From Ketogulonicigenium vulgare WSH-001 (GTDB lineage: Bacteria; Pseudomonadota; Alphaproteobacteria; Rhodobacterales; Rhodobacteraceae): a stretch of DNA of 64,000 bases. The notes under the pieces were generated by a model. The model searched no databases, had not been told where the DNA came from, and saw only the letters and a program-made list of their open reading frames with translations. Numbering within the stretch: the first letter of the stretch is position 1; each line of letters begins with the position of its first letter. Positions 37,052-46,501 of this stretch are shown here, piece after piece. The translations under genes and the position numbers were made by a program. The DNA is taken from assembly GCF_000223375.1 (NCBI RefSeq), contig NC_017384.1:2543501-2607500 (forward strand), in the 5' to 3' direction.

Positions 37052-37561
37052 ATGGACAATCCCGCCGTCGAAGCGGCCATGCCTCAGCTCAACACAGCGT
37101 ATTACGGAAACCTGATTTTCTGGACGCTGCTCGGGCTTGTCGCGATTTATTTCATTCTGTCGCGCATTGCGCTGCCGCGTATCGGTTCGGTTCTGGCCGA
37201 GCGTGCGGGCACCGTCGGTAACGACCTGTCTGCCGCCGAAGAGCTGAACCAGAAAGCACGTAGCGCCGAAGCTGCCTATCAACAGGCGCTGAGCGATGCG
37301 CGTGTCGAGGCTGGCCGCATTGTCGAGCAGACCCGTGCCACGATCGACACCGAGCTGAAGGCAGAGCTTGCCAAGGCCGATGCGCAGATCAGTGTCAAAG
37401 TTGCCGAAAGCGAAAAGGTTCTGGGCGAGATCCGTGATCAGGCTGTTGCCAGCATCACCAGCGTCGCCAAGGAAACGGTCGGTGATGTTGTTGCCCTGTT
37501 CGGCGTTGCCGCCGAAGATGATGCGCTGTCGGCTGCTGTCGACGCCAAGATGAAAGGCTGA
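37052..37561 (+). CDS. atpX: ATP synthase Fo subunit b'
   Basis: 169 aa from ATG 37052 (GGAG 6 bases upstream; the frame opens at 37022). One membrane helix near the N-terminus (LIFWTLLGLVAIYFILSRIALP) and a long charged coiled coil. Photosynthetic and related alphaproteobacteria carry the divergent b' as well as b, together forming the stator stalk. Five bases separate it from atpF. Confidence 0.9.
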   Translation: MDNPAVEAAMPQLNTAYYGNLIFWTLLGLVAIYFILSRIALPRIGSVLAERAGTVGNDLSAAEELNQKARSAEAAYQQALSDARVEAGRIVEQTRATIDTELKAELAKADAQISVKVAESEKVLGEIRDQAVASITSVAKETVGDVVALFGVAAEDDALSAAVDAKMKG

Positions 37562-37565
37562 ACAG

Positions 37566-38132
37566 ATGCGTAAGGTTCTTAGCATCGCAGCTCTGCTGGT
37601 TGGCGCCTCAGTCGCGCCTGCACTGGCGGCTGACGGCCCGTTCTTCTCGCTGCGCAACACCGACTTCGTCGTTCTGCTGGCCTTCTTGCTGTTCATCGGC
37701 GTCCTGATCTGGGCAAAGGTTCCCGCACTGATCGTGCGCGTTCTGGATGCACGGGCCGAGACGATCCGCGCCCAACTGGCCGAAGCCCGCGCCCTGCGCG
37801 ATGAGGCTGCGGCGCTGCTGGCGTCCTATGAGCAGAAGCAAAAAGAAGTCCAAGAGCAGGCTGCCCGCATTGTCGAGGTTGCCCGCCGCGAGGCCGAAGC
37901 TGCTGCTGAAAAAGCGCGTGCCGATATCGAGACCTCGGTAGCACGTCGCCTGTCGGCTGCCGAAGACCAGATCGCCAGCGCCCACAAGGCGGCCATCAAA
38001 GACGTGCGTGACCGCGCGGCCAGCGTTGCAATCGCGGCTGCCCGTGATGTGATCGCCGGCCAGATGGATGCTACCAAGGGCAACAAGCTGATCGATGACG
38101 CGATCAAAACGGTTGACGCCCAGCTGCACTAA
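37566..38132 (+). CDS. atpF: ATP synthase Fo subunit b
   Basis: 188 aa. The N-terminus has an extra hydrophobic, signal-like stretch (LSIAALLVGASVAPALAADG) before the membrane helix FVVLLAFLLFIGVLIWAKVP; the rest is a stator coiled coil rich in Ala, Glu, Lys and Arg. Last gene of the Fo operon, followed by a strong terminator. Whether the signal-like stretch is removed cannot be told from sequence. Confidence 0.92.
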   Translation: MRKVLSIAALLVGASVAPALAADGPFFSLRNTDFVVLLAFLLFIGVLIWAKVPALIVRVLDARAETIRAQLAEARALRDEAAALLASYEQKQKEVQEQAARIVEVARREAEAAAEKARADIETSVARRLSAAEDQIASAHKAAIKDVRDRAASVAIAAARDVIAGQMDATKGNKLIDDAIKTVDAQLH

Positions 38133-38154
38133 GTCGCTGAAGACAAGATAAAAG

Positions 38155-38190
38155 AAAGGCCCGCGACCGGTGACGGTGGCGGGCCTTTTG
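38155..38190. terminator. Terminator after atpF, probably bidirectional
   Basis: AAAGGCCCGC (38155-38164) pairs with GCGGGCCTTT (38179-38188), followed by TTG. AAA on the left side gives a T-run for the minus strand too, so it can serve the convergent GntR gene that ends at 38192. Confidence 0.88.
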
Positions 38191-38191
38191 T

Positions 38192-38959
38192 TTAGCGGGT
38201 GACTTCGTGTTGAAAACGCTGGCGGGCCACAGCATCGTTGCGGTCCGCCTTGCGTTGATGCGTCAGCGAGCGTTCGACAAAGGCCAGATGGTCGATCACC
38301 GCCTTGCGCGCGCCTTCGGGGTCGCGGGTTTGCAGTGCATCATTGATCGCGCGATGCTGTTCCAGCAACTGCTGGCGGATCGGGCGCTGCTTGAACATGG
38401 CCTGGCGATTATAGAACACACCGACGCGCAGCAGCTGGAACATCGCGCGCATCATATGCAGCATGATGACGTTGTGGCTGGCCTCGACAATCGACAGGTG
38501 GAAATCGGCGTCCAACTCGGCTTCCTCCGACGGGTTCCGCTTGAGATGCGCGGCCTCCATCTTGAGGTAAAGCGTGTTGATCACCCGCAGATCCATATCA
38601 GAGGCATGGGTCGCGGCGCGCTCGGCCGCCATCCCCTCGAGGTCGCAGCGAAAGGCCAGATAGTCGAATACGGCCTCGTCATGGCTGGCGAAGAGCTTGG
38701 CAAGGGCAGGGGAAAAGGCGGCGCCTAGATCCTCGGCGACAAAGACACCGGCGTTGGCGCGGCTGATCAGCAGGCCGCGGTCTTGCAATTCGGCCAAAGC
38801 CTCGCGCAGTGAGGGGCGCGAGACGCCAAGGCGTTCGGCCAGCTCACGCTCGGCGGGCAAGCGTTCGCCCGGGCGCAGGATACCGCGCAGAATCAGCAGC
38901 TCGATCTGGCGGGCGACGGATTGCGATAGCTTCTCCGCCTGAATTTTTTCGAATGGCAT
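38192..38959 (-). CDS. GntR-family regulator with FCD domain
   Basis: 255 aa. Winged helix in the first 75 residues (SVARQIELLILRGILRPGERLPAERELAERLGVSRPSLREALAEL) and an all-helical FCD effector domain (about 90-230) with DADFHLSIVEASHN, close to PdhR/LldR/FadR-type regulators of organic-acid metabolism. The target is unknown; nothing in the immediate neighbourhood is metabolic. ATG 38959 is preferred to 38971 because of the G-run just before it. Confidence 0.9.
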   Translation of the reverse strand: MPFEKIQAEKLSQSVARQIELLILRGILRPGERLPAERELAERLGVSRPSLREALAELQDRGLLISRANAGVFVAEDLGAAFSPALAKLFASHDEAVFDYLAFRCDLEGMAAERAATHASDMDLRVINTLYLKMEAAHLKRNPSEEAELDADFHLSIVEASHNVIMLHMMRAMFQLLRVGVFYNRQAMFKQRPIRQQLLEQHRAINDALQTRDPEGARKAVIDHLAFVERSLTHQRKADRNDAVARQRFQHEVTR

Positions 38960-39012
38960 AGGGCCCCCCATCGTTCAGCGCATAACACCAGAAAACGGCA
39001 GGACGGGCAATT

Positions 39013-39038
39013 GGGCCGCCAGCGATCTGGCGGCCCAT
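39013..39038 (-). terminator. Hairpin after the OmpA-like lipoprotein gene
   Basis: An 11-bp perfect stem, TGGGCCGCCAG (39013-39023) and CTGGCGGCCCA (39028-39038), with a 4-nt loop, 16 bases past the minus-strand stop. No T-run follows. Confidence 0.6.
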
Positions 39039-39054
39039 GCGTTGCGACGCGGCG

Positions 39055-39711
39055 TTAGTTGGTCGGCGTGATGATGATTTTCACGCGGCGGTTCAGCTGG
39101 CGGCCATCGGGGGTCGCGTTGCTGGCGATCGGCTGGCTTGCGCCGCGGCCAACGGTGTAAACGCGTGCCGGGGCAACGCCGCCGTTGATCAGGACCGAAG
39201 CCACCGCCTGCGCGCGGCGCACCGACAGGTCTTGGTTATAGGAGGCCGAACCGGTGCTGTCCGTGTGGCCGATCACGCTGATCGACGTGTTCGGATAGCG
39301 GTTCAGCGAGGCTGCGACGGTGCGCAGATCGGTTTGCGACTGGATCGACACAGCGGTCGAGTTGGTGCCGAACAGCACGTCTTGCGGCATGGTCACGGTC
39401 AGGTTTTGGCCGTTGTTCACAATGCCGACGTTGCCGCCCAGTTGTTGACGCAGCTCGGCCTCTTGGCGGTCCAGCGCTTGGCCACCAACGGCACCGAGGC
39501 CACCACCAACCGCTGCGCCGATGGCGGCGTTGCGCCAGCGGTCATTCGAGTCGTCGCCGGTCAGCGCGCCAACAACAGCGCCCAGACCCGCGCCAACCAT
39601 CGCACCTTGGCGCGTGTTGTCGTTGGTTTGGCCTTGGATCGGGGCCTGACATGCGGCCAGCGCCAGCATCGAGGCGGCAGCAACGCCGAGCGAAATTTTC
39701 GAGAAGGTCAT
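39055..39711 (-). CDS. OmpA-family outer-membrane lipoprotein
   Basis: 218 aa with a lipoprotein signal ending LAAC (C21). Two glycine-rich stretches follow (GAMVGAGLGAVVGALTG and GAAVGGGLGAVGGQA), the glycine-zipper type seen in YiaD and Pal-like proteins. The OmpA peptidoglycan-binding domain covers about 105-215, with ISVIGHTDSTGSASYNQDLSVRRAQAV and NRRVKI. It likely anchors outer membrane to peptidoglycan. Stands alone, with its own hairpin downstream. Confidence 0.92.
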   Translation of the reverse strand: MTFSKISLGVAAASMLALAACQAPIQGQTNDNTRQGAMVGAGLGAVVGALTGDDSNDRWRNAAIGAAVGGGLGAVGGQALDRQEAELRQQLGGNVGIVNNGQNLTVTMPQDVLFGTNSTAVSIQSQTDLRTVAASLNRYPNTSISVIGHTDSTGSASYNQDLSVRRAQAVASVLINGGVAPARVYTVGRGASQPIASNATPDGRQLNRRVKIIITPTN

Positions 39712-39783
39712 ATCTGATCTGCCTTATACCAATTGCGGCCAAGTTTGCCGCAGGATGCGCCAACTATGCCAGAATCGCAGTGG

Positions 39784-40632
39784 CTATCCAATAACCCTTG
39801 AAATGACAGGCGGTTCCGTGCGCGCGGCCTCAAATGTCAGCAGATGTCGCTTGCTGTCTAAACCCCAGTGATAGCCGCCCATGCCGCCATCGCGCCGTAA
39901 AACGCGGTGGCAGGGGATCAAATAGGCAATTGGATTACGTCCAACAGCAGTGCCGACAGCCCGCACGGCGGCGGGATTGCCGATGCGGCGCGCGATATCA
40001 CCATAGGTCGTGACTTGCCCTTCTGGAATCGCCAGCAGCGCCTCCCAGACTTTGATCTGGAACGGCGCGCCGATCATATGCAGGCGGGCGGGGCCGCCGC
40101 TGAATGCGGCTTGAACCTGCGAATCAAGGCGGCCGTCTTGTTGAAAGTCCGCGTTTGGCCAGCGCGACGCCAGATCGCGATAGGTCAGGGCGGGGTCCTG
40201 ATGGCTGGTAAAGCCGATGCCGCAGATGCCTTGATCGGTTGCCATCACGATCGCGGGGCCAAATGGCGTATCGAACAGCCCATGGCGAATGGTGACGCCC
40301 GCGCCCTTGGCGGCATAGGCGCCGGGGGTCATCCCCTCCCATTGCAGGATCAGGTCGTGCAGACGGCCGGTGCCGGACAGGCCCGCCTCTGCCGCTGTAT
40401 CCAGCGTGGTGTGACGGCTGGCCAGCAAATCACGCGCCAGATTGGCGCGCAGGAACTGCTGGTATTTCTTGGGCGAGATCCCGGCCCACCGCGTGAACAC
40501 GCGTTGCAGATGGGCGGGAGACAGGCCAAGCTTTGCAGCCAGATCATCCAGCGACATATCCGCCCCACCCGCATCCAGCGCGGCAATGGCACGGGCGATC
40601 AGCCCATAGTGATAAGGTTCATGCGTTTCCAT
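39784..40632 (-). CDS. Ada-like AraC + O6-methylguanine methyltransferase
   Basis: 282 aa. N-terminal AraC-type DNA-binding part (LDDLAAKLGLSPAHLQRVFTRW, about 20-105) and a C-terminal methyltransferase with the alkyl-acceptor PCHRV (about 235-240) and GGYHWGLDSKRHLL. It lacks the zinc-binding methylphosphotriester domain of E. coli Ada (354 aa), so it cannot be switched on by the classic N-terminal methylation; regulation is therefore uncertain. Divergent from nth, with a 90-base shared promoter region, forming a DNA-repair pair. Confidence 0.9.
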   Translation of the reverse strand: METHEPYHYGLIARAIAALDAGGADMSLDDLAAKLGLSPAHLQRVFTRWAGISPKKYQQFLRANLARDLLASRHTTLDTAAEAGLSGTGRLHDLILQWEGMTPGAYAAKGAGVTIRHGLFDTPFGPAIVMATDQGICGIGFTSHQDPALTYRDLASRWPNADFQQDGRLDSQVQAAFSGGPARLHMIGAPFQIKVWEALLAIPEGQVTTYGDIARRIGNPAAVRAVGTAVGRNPIAYLIPCHRVLRRDGGMGGYHWGLDSKRHLLTFEAARTEPPVISRVIG

Positions 40633-40722
40633 GCGGTGAATTTAGGGGCGCGGCGCGGCGTTGGCGACCCGAAACATGCGCAAACGCTTGTGCGTGCGTC
40701 TGCGCCAAGGCAAAAGGAAGCC

Positions 40723-41367
40723 ATGGTCGTACAGCTGCATTATAACGTCATGCGCGAGGTCTTTACCCGCTTTCGCGCCGCATCTCCCACCCCCGAGGGC
40801 GAGCTGCATTACACCAACGCCTATACGCTTGTGGTGGCGGTGGCCCTGTCCGCGCAGGCGACTGATGTGGGGGTGAACCGCGCGACGCGGGCGCTGTTCG
40901 AAGTGGCCGACACGCCGCAAAAGATGCTGGATCTGGGCGAAGAGCGTCTGATCGAACATATCAAAACCATCGGCCTGTTCCGGAACAAAGCCAAAAACGT
41001 CATGCGTCTGAGCCAGATTCTGGTGGATGAATTCGGCGGCGAGGTGCCCAGTTCACGCGCGGCGCTGGAATCACTGCCCGGCGTGGGGCGCAAGACGGCG
41101 AATGTGGTGCTGAATATCTGGTGGCATTTCCCCGCGCAGGCGGTGGATACCCATATTTTTCGCATCGGCAATCGCAGCGGGATTTGTCCGGGCAAAGATG
41201 TGGTCGCGGTCGAACGCGCGATCGAGGATAACGTCCCCGCTGAATTCCAGCAGCACGCGCATCACTGGTTGATCCTGCACGGACGATACATCTGCCTTGC
41301 ACGCAAGCCGCGCTGTGGCGATTGCCTGATTGCTGATCTTTGTCTGTTTGAAGAAAAGACTGTTTAA
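40723..41367 (+). CDS. nth: Endonuclease III
   Basis: 214 aa base-excision repair glycosylase/AP lyase for oxidised pyrimidines. HhH motif LPGVGRKTANVVLN holds the catalytic Lys, DTHIFRI precedes the catalytic Asp region, and the C-terminal 4Fe-4S site is C-x6-C-x2-C-x5-C (CLARKPRCGDCLIADLC). ATG 40723 has AAGGAAG upstream; the long upstream open frame belongs to the antisense of the Ada-like gene. Confidence 0.96.
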   Translation: MVVQLHYNVMREVFTRFRAASPTPEGELHYTNAYTLVVAVALSAQATDVGVNRATRALFEVADTPQKMLDLGEERLIEHIKTIGLFRNKAKNVMRLSQILVDEFGGEVPSSRAALESLPGVGRKTANVVLNIWWHFPAQAVDTHIFRIGNRSGICPGKDVVAVERAIEDNVPAEFQQHAHHWLILHGRYICLARKPRCGDCLIADLCLFEEKTV

Positions 41368-41633
41368 AGCGGGGCTCGCGATAGCTGGCGGCGCTTTGAT
41401 TGGCATCCTGACAAGCTGGCTGAGGGGGTGGCTGCCGGTTGGTGGCGACCTGCCTTGCTGGCGGTATGTCAGGGGATTGGCTGGCTGCGTCGCCTCACTC
41501 GGTTGCTTGCCCTATCGGGTGGCTGCCTAGAAGCGACGCTGCTTGCTGTGCTGAAACCTATATAGGCCAGGGGGTGCGACATTACACTGCGACACCCGCG
41601 CCCGACTCATTTACTAGGGTTTAGATCGGGGGT

Positions 41634-42584
41634 TTACATCAGGGCAACGGCGCGGGCCAAAATGGCGGGGTCAACATTCCCACCCGAGGCAACGGCAATG
41701 ACCGTATCGGTGTCAAATGCTTGCGGCTGGAACAGCGCGGCGGCAAGGCCGACGGCACCGCCCGGCTCTACCACAATCTTCAGGTGTTTCAAGGCCATAG
41801 CCATGGCGCGCAGCACTTGATCCTCGGTCACGACAAGGCCTGCCTGCGCATAGGATTGCAGAATTGGAAAGGTCAGCGCGCCGGGCGAGGGCGTCAGAAT
41901 CGCATCACAGATCGAGCCGCCAAGGCTGGCGTTCTTCACCGGATGGCCCGCCAGCAGCGAGCGGGCGGCATCATCGAATCCTTCGGGTTCAGCGGTGCGG
42001 ACACGCATTTGCGGCGCGCGGGCGGATAGTGCCAGCGCGATTCCCGAAGCCAGACCGCCGCCGCCGCAGGGCACCAGCACATCGGCGGGCAGATCGCCGA
42101 GTTCCTCGGCAATCTCGATCCCGACCGAGGCTTGGCCCGCGATGACCTGCGCGTCGTCGAACGGTTTGATCAGCACCAGCCCCCGCGCGGCGGCGATCTC
42201 GGCGCCAATGGCGTCGCGATCCTCGGTCTCGCGGTCATACAGCACCACCTCGCCGCCTAGGGCACGGGTGCCGTCGATCTTGGCCTTTGGTGCATCGGCC
42301 GGCATGATGATGACCGAGGGCAGGCCATGCGCTGTTGCCGCGCGCGCGACGCCCTGCGCGTGGTTGCCCGAGGAATAGGCGATGACACCCTGCGCGCCTG
42401 TCAGCGCCGAGACTGCCGCCCAGCCGCCGCGCGCCTTAAACGATCCGGTGACTTGCAGGCATTCCGCCTTGACCAAGATGCGCCGCCCGGCAATCGCATC
42501 CAGCGCGGGCGATGACAGGATCGGGGTGCGGCGCACATGGCCCTGCAGGCGATCCCAAGCAGCATTGATCAAGTCGTGATTCAT
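41634..42584 (-). CDS. PLP-dependent threonine/serine dehydratase
   Basis: 316 aa fold-type II PLP enzyme. The PLP lysine lies in VTGSFKARGGW and the phosphate-binding loop is PCGGGGLASG; SSGNHAQGVA is also typical. Without a C-terminal ACT regulatory domain it is the catabolic type (TdcB-like) or a serine/threo-hydroxyaspartate dehydratase, which cannot be told apart here. It follows the fatty-acid operon in the same direction but beyond a terminator, so it is probably a separate unit. Confidence 0.85.
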   Translation of the reverse strand: MNHDLINAAWDRLQGHVRRTPILSSPALDAIAGRRILVKAECLQVTGSFKARGGWAAVSALTGAQGVIAYSSGNHAQGVARAATAHGLPSVIIMPADAPKAKIDGTRALGGEVVLYDRETEDRDAIGAEIAAARGLVLIKPFDDAQVIAGQASVGIEIAEELGDLPADVLVPCGGGGLASGIALALSARAPQMRVRTAEPEGFDDAARSLLAGHPVKNASLGGSICDAILTPSPGALTFPILQSYAQAGLVVTEDQVLRAMAMALKHLKIVVEPGGAVGLAAALFQPQAFDTDTVIAVASGGNVDPAILARAVALM

Positions 42585-42616
42585 CTTTGTCCCCGTTGTG
42601 CAGTCGTCGTGGCCAT

Positions 42617-42641
42617 GAAAAAGGGCGCCGGTTGGCGCCCT
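42617..42641 (-). terminator. Terminator of the fabA-fabB-fabI operon
   Basis: GGGCGCC (42623-42629) and GGCGCCC (42634-42640) form a stem; on the minus strand it is followed by TTTTTC. It lies 7 bases past fabI. Confidence 0.9.
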
Positions 42642-42647
42642 GATCTT

Positions 42648-43442
42648 TTACAGATTTTCTTGCTGGGGCATGCCCAGAACGTGATAGCCGCCGTCGACCC
42701 TGACGACTTCGCCCGTGGTGCAGCGCCCCGCAGCCGAGGCGAGCCAAACCGCCGTACCGCCAATCGCATCCAGCGTCGCATTGGCGCGCATGGGCGAGTT
42801 CTGTTCGGTATGGCGCAAGGTTGCCCGCGCGCCGCCGATGGCGGAACCCGCCAACGTCTTCATCGGGCCGGGCGAGATGGCGTTGACGCGGATACCCTCG
42901 GGCCCCAGGTCATTCGCCAGATAGCGCACGGCGCTTTCCAGACCCGCCTTGGCCACGCCCATGACGTTGTAATTGGGTGTCACGCGGTTCGAGCCCTGAT
43001 AGGTCAGCGTCAGGATCGTGCCGCCGTCGCTCATCAGCGGGCGCGCGCGGCGGGCCACTTCGATCAGCGAATAGACCGAAATCACCATCGAGGTTTTGAA
43101 ATTCTCGCGCGAGGTGTTGATGAAACGGCCGGTCAGCTCGTCTTTGTTGGAATAGGCGATGGCGTGGACCAGAAAGTCGATCTTGCCCCAGCGGGTTTCC
43201 AGCAGGTCGAACGCCTTATCCAGCGATTCGTCGTTGGTGACATCGACATCGACCAGAAAATCCGACCCGACAGAGGCCGCAAGCGGCGCCACGCGTTTGC
43301 CAAAGGCTTCGCCCTGATAGGTAAAGGCCAGTTCCGCACCGGCCTCGTGCATGGCTTTTGCAATGCCCCAAGCGATGGAGTGGTCATTTGCCACCCCCAT
43401 GATCAGGCCACGTTTGCCGTTCAGATCCAGTGTCATGCGCAT
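42648..43442 (-). CDS. fabI: Enoyl-ACP reductase (NADH), FabI
   Basis: 264 aa. It reduces trans-2-enoyl-ACP in fatty acid elongation. Starts LDLNGKRGLIMGVANDHSIAWGIAKAMHEAGAE, the FabI dinucleotide site, and carries Y-x6-K in NYNVMGVAKAGLE. Ends the fabA-fabB-fabI operon; the gap to fabB is 14 bases. It is the target class of triclosan and isoniazid-type inhibitors. Confidence 0.95.
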   Translation of the reverse strand: MRMTLDLNGKRGLIMGVANDHSIAWGIAKAMHEAGAELAFTYQGEAFGKRVAPLAASVGSDFLVDVDVTNDESLDKAFDLLETRWGKIDFLVHAIAYSNKDELTGRFINTSRENFKTSMVISVYSLIEVARRARPLMSDGGTILTLTYQGSNRVTPNYNVMGVAKAGLESAVRYLANDLGPEGIRVNAISPGPMKTLAGSAIGGARATLRHTEQNSPMRANATLDAIGGTAVWLASAAGRCTTGEVVRVDGGYHVLGMPQQENL

Positions 43443-43456
43443 CCTTCCTTCGCGGA

Positions 43457-44683
43457 TTATTTCACGAAGCGGGACAGCAGCATAGAGCCGTTCGTTCCGC
43501 CAAAGCCGAAGCTGTTTGTCATCACAGTATCCAGCCCCGCGTCAAGCACTGTCGTGAGGGCGATCTCGCCCGGATTGATCGCCGGATCGAGGGTTTCAAC
43601 GTTGATCGAGGGCGCGATAAAGTCATCGCGCAGCATCAACAGGCAATAGATCGCCTCTTGTGCGCCGGTCGCGCCCTGGCTGTGGCCGGTCATGGATTTG
43701 GTCGATGAGATCACCGGATGGGTGTCCCCAAAGACGCGGCGGACCGCCTCGACCTCGCCCACGTCACCGACGGGGGTCGAGGTGCCATGTGCGTTGATAT
43801 AGCTGACCTTGCGGCCCTCGGGCAGGGTGTTCAGCGCCAGGCGCATGGCGCGCTCGCCGCCCTCGCCAGAGGGGGCAACCATGTCATGGCCATCCGAGGT
43901 TGCGGCAAAGCCGGTGACTTCGGCATAGATTTTCGCGCCGCGCGCAAGGGCGTGTTCCAGCTCTTCCAGCACGACAATCGCGCCGCCCGCCGAGATGACA
44001 AAACCATCGCGGCCCGCGTCAAACGCGCGCGAGGCGCGCTCGGGCGTGTCATTGTATTTCGAGGACATGGCCCCCATGGCGTCGAACAGGCAGGACAGGG
44101 TCCAGTCCAGTTCCTCGCCACCGCCTGCGAACATCACGTCCTGCTTGCCGAATTGGATCTGTTCCGCAGCCGCGCCAATGCAATGCAGCGAGGTCGAGCA
44201 AGCCGAGGTGATAGAATAGTTGATGCCCTTGATTTTAAAGGCGGTCGACAGATTCGCCGACACGGTCGAGGACATGCCGCGCGGCACCATCAGCGGCCCG
44301 ATGCGTTTGGGGCTGCCGGTGGTCAGCACGGTTTGATGCGCCGCGAACAGGTTCGAGGTCGATGGCCCGCCCGAGCCTGCGATCAGGCCGGTGCGCTCGT
44401 GCGAGATCTCGGATTCCGTCAGGCCAGCGTCGGCAATCGCCTGCGACATAGCAATCCAGGCATAGGCTGCGCCCGGGCCCATGAAGCGCAGCGTGCGCTT
44501 TTCGATATGGTCCGCGATGTTCAGTTTCACATCGCCCGCGATTTGCGAGCGGAAGCCGTGTTCCTGCATCTGCGCATTGGCAGTGATGCCGGATTTGCCC
44601 GCCTTTAGCGCGGCGGCGACTTCCTCGGCGTTGTTTCCGATCGAGGAAGCAATCCCCAGACCTGTAATCACAACACGACGCAT
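43457..44683 (-). CDS. fabB: 3-oxoacyl-ACP synthase I, FabB
   Basis: 408 aa KAS I condensing enzyme needed for unsaturated fatty acids. Catalytic Cys in [12 protein letters not shown] (C about 164), His in [11 protein letters not shown] and [25 protein letters not shown] [15 protein letters not shown] precedes the Cys. Encoded directly after fabA, so the pair makes cis-vaccenate precursors. GGAGAATGCC precedes its ATG. Confidence 0.95.
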   Translation of the reverse strand: MRRVVITGLGIASSIGNNAEEVAAALKAGKSGITANAQMQEHGFRSQIAGDVKLNIADHIEKRTLRFMGPGAAYAWIAMSQAIADAGLTESEISHERTGLIAGSGGPSTSNLFAAHQTVLTTGSPKRIGPLMVPRGMSSTVSANLSTAFKIKGINYSITSACSTSLHCIGAAAEQIQFGKQDVMFAGGGEELDWTLSCLFDAMGAMSSKYNDTPERASRAFDAGRDGFVISAGGAIVVLEELEHALARGAKIYAEVTGFAATSDGHDMVAPSGEGGERAMRLALNTLPEGRKVSYINAHGTSTPVGDVGEVEAVRRVFGDTHPVISSTKSMTGHSQGATGAQEAIYCLLMLRDDFIAPSINVETLDPAINPGEIALTTVLDAGLDTVMTNSFGFGGTNGSMLLSRFVK

Positions 44684-44704
44684 GGCATTCTCCTTTCAGG
44701 CGAC

Positions 44705-45217
44705 TTAGGCGGCAGGTGCCGCAAGGCCGACCTTCATATCCTTGACGGTATAGATCAGCTCGCCATCAGCCTCGACGCGGCCATCGGCCACGCCCATCTT
44801 CAGCTTGCGGTCGATGACGCGGGTGAAATCGACGAAATAGCGGATCATTTTGCGGTCGGGGCGGACCATGCCCTTCAGATTCACTTCGCCGACGCCCAGG
44901 GCAAAGCCCTGACCCTGCCAGCCGCGCCAGCCCAGATTGAAACCGGTCAACTGCCACAGGCCATCCAGACCCAGACAGCCGGGCATCACGGGATTGCCGG
45001 GGAAATGGCAGGCGAAAAACCACAGATCGGGGGTAATATCAAACTCGGCCACGACATGGCCCTTGCCGTGCAGACCGCCATCGCCCGAGATATCGGTAAT
45101 GCGGTCCATCATCAGCATGGGGGGCATGGGTAGCTGGGCATTGCCCGGCCCGAACAATTCGCCTCGCGCACAGGCAAGGAGGTCATCTTTGTCGAAGTGC
45201 GTCGGGTAGCTGGTCAT
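44705..45217 (-). CDS. fabA: 3-hydroxydecanoyl-ACP dehydratase/isomerase, FabA
   Basis: 170 aa. It introduces the double bond at the C10 stage. The active-site segment [23 protein letters not shown] contains the catalytic His and the later Asp. First gene of fabABI and divergent from irr, a pairing I recognise from Rhodobacterales. The 217-base region between fabA and irr should carry both promoters. Confidence 0.96.
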   Translation of the reverse strand: MTSYPTHFDKDDLLACARGELFGPGNAQLPMPPMLMMDRITDISGDGGLHGKGHVVAEFDITPDLWFFACHFPGNPVMPGCLGLDGLWQLTGFNLGWRGWQGQGFALGVGEVNLKGMVRPDRKMIRYFVDFTRVIDRKLKMGVADGRVEADGELIYTVKDMKVGLAAPAA

Positions 45218-45434
45218 CTAAAGGGCTTATCCATGTCTACTTATATCAGGGGTCGTCTATCACCCCCCGCTTATTCAGGGCAAGCGCAACGGGGCGTCGC
45301 GAACGGCGATGGGCGTCATATAAGCGTGGCATTGGCCTTGCAGAAGGCAGGATCGCGTGAATTTGCGGGGCGCGCCAATCCAGTTGCACACGATTCGCAT
45401 TGCGAGATTGGCCCATTTCCCGCATAGTCCCCCT

Positions 45435-45878
45435 ATGGATACGATGAAAACCTTTCCCGAGATGGGTGAAGCGCAGACCGAGCGTGGCATTACATGGCTA
45501 TGCGGGGCGGGTCTTCGCCCGACACGTCAGCGCGTTGCGCTGGCCACCCATTTGGTGGGCGACGGGTTGGATCGCCATGTGACCGCGGAAAGCCTGTTCG
45601 ATGCCGTGACCGCCTCGGGCGAGCAGGTGTCGCTGGCGACGGTCTATAACACCCTGCGCGCCTTCTGCGAGGCGGGGCTGTTGCGCGAAATTACGGTCGA
45701 TGGCTCAAAGGGCTATTTCGACACGCGCCTTGATGATCACCCGCATTTCTACTGGGAAGACAGCGCGACCCTCAGCGACGCGCCTGCTGATCAGCTGGAA
45801 ATCCGCCGCTTGCCCCAGGCGCCCGCTGGCGTCGAGGTTGCCGCCGTCGACGTGATCATCCGCCTGCGCCGCAAGTAA
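45435..45878 (+). CDS. irr: Fur-family iron response regulator Irr
   Basis: 147 aa. Winged helix LRPTRQRVALATHLVGDGLDRHVTAESLFDAV, then VSLATVYNTLRAFCEAGLLREI and a C-terminal domain with DDHPHFYWE. The DxHPHFxxxD/E pattern and lack of Fur's CxxC pairs identify Irr, which in alphaproteobacteria senses heme status rather than free iron and represses iron-using pathways. Start ATG 45435 is three codons before another ATG. Divergent from fabA. Confidence 0.9.
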   Translation: MDTMKTFPEMGEAQTERGITWLCGAGLRPTRQRVALATHLVGDGLDRHVTAESLFDAVTASGEQVSLATVYNTLRAFCEAGLLREITVDGSKGYFDTRLDDHPHFYWEDSATLSDAPADQLEIRRLPQAPAGVEVAAVDVIIRLRRK

Positions 45879-45939
45879 AAAAACACGTTTAGGCGTCACA
45901 TTGCTGTGGCGTTCTTGCGGTCTTTATTTTTCAGGAAAT

Positions 45940-46014
<75 letters not shown>

Positions 46015-46090
46015 ACCGTGAGGCGGTATCTACTGATGTCTTTCGGGCTGTTCAACCCCCATTTTCAGCAATACCGCCAATGCCCATGCG

Positions 46091-46501
46091 TCACATACGG
46101 CGTGAATCGCGCCAGATCTGCATTTGGGGCGTGCCATTGCCAAGACGCGCGGGGGAAACCCCATTCGCCTCGACCGTTGCGGTCGCACGTTGCCGGTAGG
46201 CCGAGAAGTGCTGCGATTCGACGACGTCGATCGGCGTGTCGAATTGCACCGTCAGGCGTTGCCGCCCGCTGGCGTCCAATGTCTGCACATCCAGCAGCCT
46301 ACCGGTAAAGGCATGGCCAAGGTAATGACCCGCCACCGGCGCGCCCAGTTCCAGCGGGCGCTGCGCATCGGCGCTGGCGGTGTTCCAGTCCCGATAGCCG
46401 TGGCTTTGCGCCACTGATTCCAACGCGGCTGAATGGGTGAGATGGGGGTTTTGGGCGCGCAGGGCGCGCGCCTCGGTTTTCAGGTGGTCGATACGTGCCA
46501 T
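46091..46501 (-). CDS. Small protein with glyoxalase-related N-terminal segment, function unknown
   Basis: 136 aa from ATG 46501 (AAGGATGCCATC upstream). The N-terminal 45 residues (LKTEARALRAQNPHLTHSAALESVAQSHGYRDWNT) match a short conserved segment often placed in a glyoxalase-superfamily group; the remainder contains a beta-rich part (GRQRLTVQFDTPIDVVESQHFSAYR). No metal-binding glyoxalase residues are evident, so enzymatic activity is not supported. Located between tRNA-Gln and kdsA and not obviously in an operon. Confidence 0.7.
   Translation of the reverse strand: MARIDHLKTEARALRAQNPHLTHSAALESVAQSHGYRDWNTASADAQRPLELGAPVAGHYLGHAFTGRLLDVQTLDASGRQRLTVQFDTPIDVVESQHFSAYRQRATATVEANGVSPARLGNGTPQMQIWRDSRRM

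Noticed and set aside
41330..41530. A 66-codon frame starting with TTG inside the end of nth, with a hydrophobic N-terminal half
   Set aside because: TTG start without SD, overlaps nth, and the second half looks non-coding. The 266-base nth to dehydratase spacer holds nothing else I could support.
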